From NCBI GenBank assembly GCA_034440575.1, contig JAOTOL010001561.1, positions 747,501 through 811,500 on the forward strand: 64,000 bases of DNA, given 5' to 3'. The notes under the pieces are model-generated. The model saw only the letters and a list, made by a program, of their open reading frames with translations, searched no databases and was not told the origin of the DNA. Shown here one piece after another: positions 56,861-64,000 of this stretch. The first letter of the stretch is position 1; the number at the start of each line of letters is the position of its first letter. The DNA is from Imbricaverruca yamaguchii. Taxonomy: Eukaryota; Arthropoda; Thecostraca; Neoverrucidae. The translations under genes and the position numbers were made by a program.

Positions 56861-56964
56861 AGGCGGGGGAGGGAGGTACGACACATGCCGGCTGAGTAGT
56901 CGGCTGGTTGACATCAGTCGAAAGCTGCACCCAATGGTGGCTCGTGGTACCTGTGGCTGGTGCG

Positions 56965-57505
56965 GTGGTCGGAGCAGCAGGTGAGGTGGTCGGAGTGGCA
57001 GGTGAGGTTGTCGGAGCAGCAGGTGAGGTGGTCGGAGTGCCAGGTGCGGTGATCGGAGCGGGGAGGTGAGGTGGTTGTAGCAGCAGGTAAGGTGGTCGGA
57101 GCGGCAGGTGAGGTGGACGGATCGGCAGGTGAGGTGGTCTGAGCGCCAGGTGCGGTGGTCGGAGCGGCAGGTGAGGTGGACGGAGCGCCAGGTGCGGTGG
57201 TCGGAGCGGCAGGTGCGGTGGTCGGAGCGGCAGGTGCGGTGGTCGGAGGGCGGCAGGTGCGGTGGTCGGAGCGGCAGGTGCGGTGGTGGAGGGGGGGGGT
57301 CGGTGGAGCGGCAGGTGCGGTGGTCGGAGCGGCAGGTGCGGTGGTCGGAGCGGCAGGTGAGGTGGTCGGAGCGGCAGGTGCGGTGGTCGGAGCGGCAGGT
57401 GCGGTGGTCGGAGCGGCAGGTGAGGTGGTCGGAGAGGCAGGTGAGGTGGTCGGAGCGGCAGGTGCGGTGGTCGGAGCGGCAGGTGCGGTGGTCGGGGCGG
57501 CAAGT
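56965..57505. repeat. 21-bp minisatellite containing CAGGTGAGG
   Basis: About 26 units of GCGGCAGGTGCGGTGGTCGG plus A; a subset has GCAGGTGAGGTGG, the same donor-like string as the 92-1690 array. Confidence 0.93.
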
Positions 57506-57779
57506 GATCGTGCGGTGACGCTGTCAGCCAGCTGACTGCAGCGGCATTGTGATCAGCTATGCCTACTGCGGTGCCAGATTCCGACGTGCTTCTCGGTCTG
57601 GGAGTGCATGGCCAGCGTTGACGCTGCCTAAAGCCGAGGTGATTAGCATTCTGAACGTTAGTGCATGCCACATTGTCCCGAATGGACGTTGTTTCCGGCC
57701 ACCGATGATGAAAGATGTTGCCACTCTTGATCCCCGTATAGTGCCTTTTGAATCTGCGGGCGTAGCTCGGCCAAGGTAT
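57506..57779. other. Intron sequence between arrays
   Basis: Short unique stretch with no recognised gene. Confidence 0.4.
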
Positions 57780-58503
<724 letters not shown>

Positions 58504-59202
58504 CATCACATCGCTTAATACACATCTGTGATATTAAGCGAATTATTAGCATTTACGTATTATTTTGGTGTCCCATAGAGCATTAGCCTGATGGCATGTT
58601 TCCATGCTGCTATGTCTCCTGGTTGGTAGCACTCAGTGCAGTACAGTCACATGCTGGTCATGTTCTTTTATGGTCGATCCAATGTGATGGCAGGTCACAT
58701 TGGGATATCTTATGAATGTCATCATGGACCGTGACCGAAATATGATATGTTGCAAAGTACTTGTTCAAAGGTGCCGATAGCTCAGTGGTTAAGATGAGCG
58801 TCTGATATGCCAGAGGTGCGTGGTTCGATTCCCCGCGAAGCCCGCCATTACTGCTATGGTGAGAAGTGAGGAACGCCACGTGGCATCACCTGCTGAGTGC
58901 GTCATAAAACCACAACCAACCAATAAGAAAGATTGAGTACCTTTGAAAGAAAACTAACTGAAACTTGACGAATTCATCTCCTGCATTGCAAGCACTAACA
59001 CACTTAATTTATGTTTTAGTGTATTCTGTCCCTATTCCTTTCTTGACATGATTTTCCTGCTCAGTTTCCTGTGCATTACTTTTATTTTATTTCAATGCAA
59101 AAGTGATGAAGCACAAAGTTAGGTGTGAACACATGAGGTATGAGTGAGAAAAAACATGTAGCTGAGTATCTCCGAGGTCATCTCTGATTTGGTGTGTTAC
59201 AG
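58504..59202. other. Intron sequence with one SINE
   Basis: Apart from the SINE at 58768-58925, nothing recognised. Confidence 0.5.
58768..58925 (+). mobile_element. tRNA-derived SINE, family 1-related
   Basis: Head GGTGCCGATAGCTCAGTGGT, B-box-like GTGGTTCGATTCC, diverged tail GCGTCATAAAACCACAACCA ending in AACCAACC. Confidence 0.7.
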
Positions 59203-59464
59203 GAGCTGGCCAGTATATCTGATGTCCGCTGTGGTGTGTTACAGGAGCTGGCCAGTATATCTGAAGTCTGTGCTGTGGTGTGTTACAGGAGCTGGCCAGT
59301 ATATCTGAAGTCTGTGCTATGGTGTGTTACAGGAGCTGGCCAGTATATCTGAAGTCTGTGCTGTGGTGTTTTACAGGAGCTGGCCAGTATATCTGAAGTC
59401 TGTGCTGTGGTGTTTTACAGGAGCTGGCCAGTATCTCTGAAGTCTGTGCTGTGGTGTTTTACAG
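59203..59464 (+). repeat. 44-bp repeat: six decoy copies of the exon 11 acceptor and exon start
   Basis: Units begin at 59203, 59245, 59289, 59333, 59377 and 59421; the real exon begins at 59465. Each contains TTACAG|GAGCTGGCCAGTAT followed by MTCTGA, i.e. the acceptor plus the first ~19 exon bases. Spacing is 42, then 44 for the rest. Confidence 0.95.
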
Positions 59465-59764
59465 GAGCTGGCCAGTATCTCTGAGGCGGTGTTTCGTGGC
59501 TCGACCCGCCGGGCAGACCTGGACCGCTGGTACGGCCGTCTGCTGCGAGCCATCATCAACCAGGTCACCGTCACCGGCCAGCAGCACCAGAAGACGCCGC
59601 TCGAGGTCGTCCAGATGGAGAACTTCCACCACATGCACGCGCTGCTCATGCGCCTCAAGCTGGCCGGGCTGGACGCCGAGAAGCGCGAGGTCAAGGCCAA
59701 GTACGCCGACGCCCTGCGGGCGTATGTGACCCGCTACTTCGGCCAGCCGCTCATCAAGTTAAAC
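59465..59764 (+). CDS. Sec3: Sec3/EXOC1 exon 11 of window
   Basis: The 100 codons ELASISEAVFRGSTRRADLD, then TPLEVVQMENFHHMHALLMR, LKLAGLDAEKREVKAKYADA and LGQP-like FGQPLIKLN match EXOC1 [40 protein letters not shown] and SLGQPLEKLN. This is the best-conserved block seen. The acceptor is TTTTACAG|GAG, phase 0 with exon 10. The donor is TTAAAC|GTGAGC, phase 0. The remaining C-terminal exons are not in the window. Confidence 0.96.
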
Positions 59765-60364
59765 GTGAGCCGCACGTTGGACAGGCGATCTGTGTGTTCG
59801 GTCCGGGTGGTGTTGCCGATGGCAGTAGGTTTTGCCGATGGACGTGACGTACGAGCGAATCGGAGGCTCGCTGGCGCCGCTGGAGCGCCGTAGAGCCGTC
59901 CACGCCTCCGTGAACCGACTCAAATGCAGCGACGGCCTGCTGGGATTTTCTGGTGGCCGGGGAGGGGAGCGGTCTGATGTGGTCTGGCCGGGAGAGGGGG
60001 AGCAGTCTGATGTGGTCTGGCCGGCGCAGATCACCTCTGTGGTCAGCTTACGGTCAGACGTGGAGCAGTGTGGCGTTCCACCTGGTTGGGTGTGGTCAGG
60101 CACAGCGTGGTTGGTGTTGACACGGCCCGCCTTAGGTGGTCGGTATTGACACGGACAGGGCTGGCTGTGCCACGTAGCCAGGGTTGGGTTGGCGTCTGCA
60201 GGTAAAACCGCTCCACGACTTCGCTGTAATATTGCGGTTTCTCGAGAGCACAGGCGGACAGATCCGGACGGCAATATCACCCGCCCCATGCCTTAGACTG
60301 ACGCCGCCGGGCCTGACGTGGTCGTGTTGCTCCCGTCCCACACCAGACCGGACCAGCTGCTGGT
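59765..60364. other. GC-rich intron stretch
   Basis: Contains a two- to threefold GTCTGATGTGGTCTGGCCGG repeat at 59971-60025. Open frames at 59832-60149 do not match the next expected Sec3 block. Confidence 0.45.
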
Positions 60365-63300
60365 CGGGCTCCGTCTCCACTCCCACCCCGTACCCTTGCC
60401 GAGCTCCGTCTCCACACCATACCCTGGCCGAGCTCCGTTTCCACTCCCACCCCGTACCCTGGTCGAGCTCCGTCTCCACACCATACCCTGGCCGAGCTCC
60501 GTCTCCACTCCCACACCATACCCTGGCCGAGCTCCGTCTCCACTCCCACACCATACCCTGGCCGAGCTCCGTCTCCACTCCCACACCATACCCTGGCCGA
60601 GCTCCGTCTCCACTCCCACAACATACCCTGGCCGAGCTCCGTCTCCACTCCCACACCATACCCTGGCCGAGCTCCGTCTCCACTCCCACACCATACCCTG
60701 GCCGAGCTCCGTCTCCACTCCCACAACATACCCTGGCCGAACTCCGTCTCCACACCATACCCTGCCCGAGCTCCGTTTCCACTCCCACCCCGTACCCTGG
60801 TCGAGCTCCGTCTCCACTCCCACCCCATACCCTGGCCGAGCTCCGTCTCCACTCCCACAACATACCCTGGCCGAACTCCGTCTCCACACCATACCCTGGC
60901 CAAGCTCCGTCTCCACTCCCATACCATACCCTGGCCGAGCTCCGTCTCCACTCCCACAACATACCCTGGCCGAGCTCCGTCTCCACTCACACAACATACC
61001 CCGGCCGAACTCCGTCTCCACACCATACCCTGGCCAAGCTCCGTCTCCACTCCCACACCATACCCTGGCCGAGCTCCGTCTCCACTCCCACAACATACCC
61101 TGGCCGAGCTCCGTCTCCACTCCCACACCATACCCTGGCCGAGCTCCGTCTCCACTCCCACAACATACCCTGGCCAAGCTCCGTCTCCACTCCCACAACA
61201 TACCCTGGCCGAGCTCCGTCTCCACTCCCACTCCATACCCTGGCCAAGCTCCGTCTCCACTCCCACAACATACCCTGGCGGATCTCCGTCTCCACTCCCA
61301 CCCCGTACCCTGGCCGAGCTCCGTCTCCACACCATACCCTGGCGGATCTCCGTCTCCACTCCCACCCAGTACCCTGGCCAAGCTCCGTCTCCACTCCCAC
61401 ACCATACCCTGGCCGAGCTCCGTCTCCACTCCCACCCCGTACCCTGGCCAAGCTCCGTCTCCACTCCCACACCATACCCTGGCCGAGCTCCGTCTCCACT
61501 CCCACAACATACCCTGGCCGAGCTCCGTCTCCACTCCCACAACATTCCCTGGCCGAGCTCCGTCTCCACTCCCACACCATACCCTGACCGAGCTCCGTCT
61601 CCTCCCACAACATACCCTGGCCGAACTCCGTCTCCACACCATACCCTGGCCAAGCTCCGTCTCCACTCCCACACCATACCCTGGCCGAGCTCCGTCTCCA
61701 CTCCCACACCATACCCTGGCCGAGCTCCGTCTCCACTCACACAACATACCCTGGCCGAACTCCGTCTCCACACCATACCCTGGCCAAGCTCCGTCTCCAC
61801 TCCCACACCATACCCTGGCCGAGCTCCGTCTCCACTCCCACAAAATACCCTGGCCGAGCTCCGTCTCCACTCCCACACCATACCCTGGCCGAGCTCCGTC
61901 TCCACTCCCACAACATACCCTGACCGAGCTCCGTCTCCACTCCCACAACATAACCTGACCGAGCTCCGTCTCCACTCCCACAACATACCCTGGCCGAACT
62001 CCGTCTCCACACCATACCCTGCCCGAGCTCCGTTTCCACTCCCACCCCGTACCCTGGTCGAGCTCCGTCTCCACTCCCACACCATACCCTGGCCGAGCTC
62101 CGTCTCCACTCCCACAACATACCCTGGCCGAACTCCGTCTCCACACCATACCCTGGCCAAGCTCCGTCTCCACTCCCACACCATACCCTGACCGAGCTCC
62201 GTCTCCACTCCCACAACATACCCTGACCGAGCTCCGTCTCCACTCCCACAACATACCCTGGCTGAGCTCCGTCTCCACAACATACCCTGGCCGAGCTCCG
62301 TCTCCACTCCCACAACATACCCTGGCCGAGCTCCGTCTCCACTCCCACAACATGCCCTGGCCGAGCTCCGTCTCCACTCCCACAACATTCCCTGGCCGAG
62401 CTCCGTCTCCACTCGCACAACATACCCTGGCTGAGCTCCGTCTCCACACCCACAACATGCCCTGGCTGAGCTCCGTCTCCACTCCCACCCAGTACCCTGG
62501 CCGAGCTCCGTCTCCACTCCCACACCATACCCTGGCCGAGCTCCGTCTCCACTCCCACAACATGCCCTGGCCGAGCTCCGTCTCCACTCCCACAACATGC
62601 CCTGGCCAAGCTCCGTCTCCACTCCCACAACATGCCCTGGCCGAGCTCCGTCTCCACTCCCACAACATACCCTGGCTGAGCTCCGTCTCCACAACATGCC
62701 ATGGCTGAGCTCCGTCTCCACTCCCACAACATGCCCTGGCTGAGCTCCGTCTCCACTCCCACCCAGTACCCTGGTCGAGCTCCGTATCCACTCCCACTCC
62801 ATACCCTGGCCGAGCTCCGTCTCCACTCCCACAACATGCCCTGGCCAAGCTCCGTCTCCACTCCCACAACATGCCCTGGCCGAGCTCCATCTCCACTCCC
62901 ACTCCATACCCTGGCCGAGCTCCGTCTCCACTCCCACACCATACCCTGGCCGAGCTCCGTCTCCACTCCCACCCCATACCCTGGCCAAGCTCCGTCTCCA
63001 CTCCCACAACATTCCCTGGCCGAGCTCCGTCTCCACTCCCACTCCATACTCTGGCCAAGCTCCATCTCCACTCCCACAACATACCCTGGCGGATCTCCGT
63101 CTCCACTCCCACCCCGTACCCTGGCCGAGCTCCGTCTCCACTCCCACCCCATACCCTGGCCAAGCTCCGTCTCCACTCCCACCCGATACCCTGGCCGAAC
63201 TCCGTCTCCACACCATACCCTGGCCGAGCTCCGTCTCCACTCCCACAACATACCCTGGCCGAGCTCCGTCTCCACTCCCACACCATACCCTGGCCGAGCT

Positions 63301-64000
63301 CCGTCTCCACTCCCACAACATACCCTGGCCGAGCTCCGTCTCCACTCCCACCCCGTACCCTGGCCAAGCTCCGTCTCCACTCCCACCCCATACCCTGGCC
63401 GAACTCCGTCTCCACACCATACCCTGGCCGAGCTCCGTCTCCACTCCCACAACATACCCCAGTCGAGCTCCGTCTCCACTCCCACACCATACCCTGGCCG
63501 AGCTCCGTCTCCACTCCCACACCATACCCTGACCGAGCTCCGTCTCCACTCCCACAACATACCCTGGCGGATCTCCGTCTCCACTCCCACCCCGTACCCT
63601 GGCCAAGCTCCGTCTCCACTCCCACACCATACCCTGGCCGAGCTCCGTCTCCACTCCCACACCATACCCTGGCCGAGCTCCGTCTCCACTCACACAACAT
63701 ACCCTGGCCGAACTCCGTCTCCACACCATACCCTGGCCAAGCTCCGTCTCCACTCCCACACCATACCCTGGCCGAGCTCCGTCTCCACTCCCACAACATA
63801 CCCTGGCCGAGCTCCGTCTCCACTCCCACACCATACCCTGGCCGAGCTCCGTCTCCACTCCCACAACATACCCTGACCGAGCTCCGTCTCCACTCCCACA
63901 ACATACCCTGACCGAGCTCCGTCTCCACTCCCACAACATACCCTGGCCGAACTCCGTCTCCACACCATACCCTGCCCGAGCTCCGTTTCCACTCCCACCC
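60365..64000. repeat. 35-bp minisatellite, >100 copies, continues past the window
   Basis: Unit CTCCGTCTCCACTCCCACAC plus CATACCCTGGCCGAG (35 bp), mixed with shortened 29-bp units lacking CTCCCA, and variants AACATAC, CCCGTAC and GGATCTC. Higher-order blocks recur (e.g. the short unit after CCGAACTCCG). Minus-strand frames of up to 1,228 codons are artefacts. Confidence 0.97.

Noticed and set aside
58768..58850. Functional tRNA gene
   Set aside because: tRNA-like head without a credible full cloverleaf and followed by a shared SINE tail; the same holds for 2938, 20736, 32120, 35395 and the family 2 copies.
59832..60149. Next Sec3 exon right after exon 11
   Set aside because: The frame does not match the expected HFFEGVEAR-like block, and the exon 11 donor TTAAAC|GTGAGC is clear.
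60277..63963. Minus-strand open frames up to 1,228 codons
   Set aside because: They follow a 35-bp tandem array; overlapping frames in other registers are equally open and encode only array-derived repeats.

Overview
This is eukaryotic genomic DNA, almost certainly from an arthropod. The coding exons are strongly G/C-biased, the introns hold tRNA-derived SINEs, a mariner element and short TTAA-flanked elements, and there is no bacterial-style gene packing. A crustacean is my best guess (a barnacle would fit the GC-rich exons), but nothing in the window proves it.

The whole window is one plus-strand gene interrupted by very large introns: Sec3/EXOC1, the exocyst subunit that marks sites of vesicle tethering. 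Eleven exons are recognised, at 1-91 (partial), 3132-3286, 4419-4646, 7082-7318, 13819-13934, 14995-15143, 28958-29094, 31945-32079, 37640-37776, 38516-38726 and 59465-59764. They appear in the same order as in vertebrate EXOC1, and the splice phases agree at nine of ten junctions; the fifth (13934/14995) needs a non-obvious acceptor. The N-terminal PH-domain exons lie upstream and the last C-terminal exons downstream of the window.

About a third of the window is minisatellite, in some 30 separate arrays with units from 5 to 86 bp. The main discovery is where they sit. At least seven arrays begin or end exactly at a Sec3 splice junction and are built from copies of that junction: repeated 5' splice donors after exons 1, 7 and 10, and repeated 3' acceptors, often with the first exon bases, before exons 8, 9, 10 and 11. 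At exon 7 (donor side) and exon 9 (acceptor side) the array is open in the exon's own frame, so alternative use of array splice sites could add in-frame peptide repeats to the linker of Sec3.

Mobile DNA fills much of the rest. There is a 2.87 kb DNA transposon with ~630 bp inverted repeats and a 4-bp target duplication inserted cleanly into a minisatellite (50637-53508); a ~4.5 kb older relative (42764-47252) that keeps the opposite half of the transposase; a mariner with a second element nested in it (9989-12697); three ~1 kb TTAA-flanked elements; a piggyBac-like short element (27232-28052); two tRNA-derived SINE families; a LINE 3' fragment; and a ~55 bp motif dispersed about ten times.

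Many long open frames (up to about 1,200 codons) lie inside tandem arrays. They result from array period and composition and are not annotated as genes.
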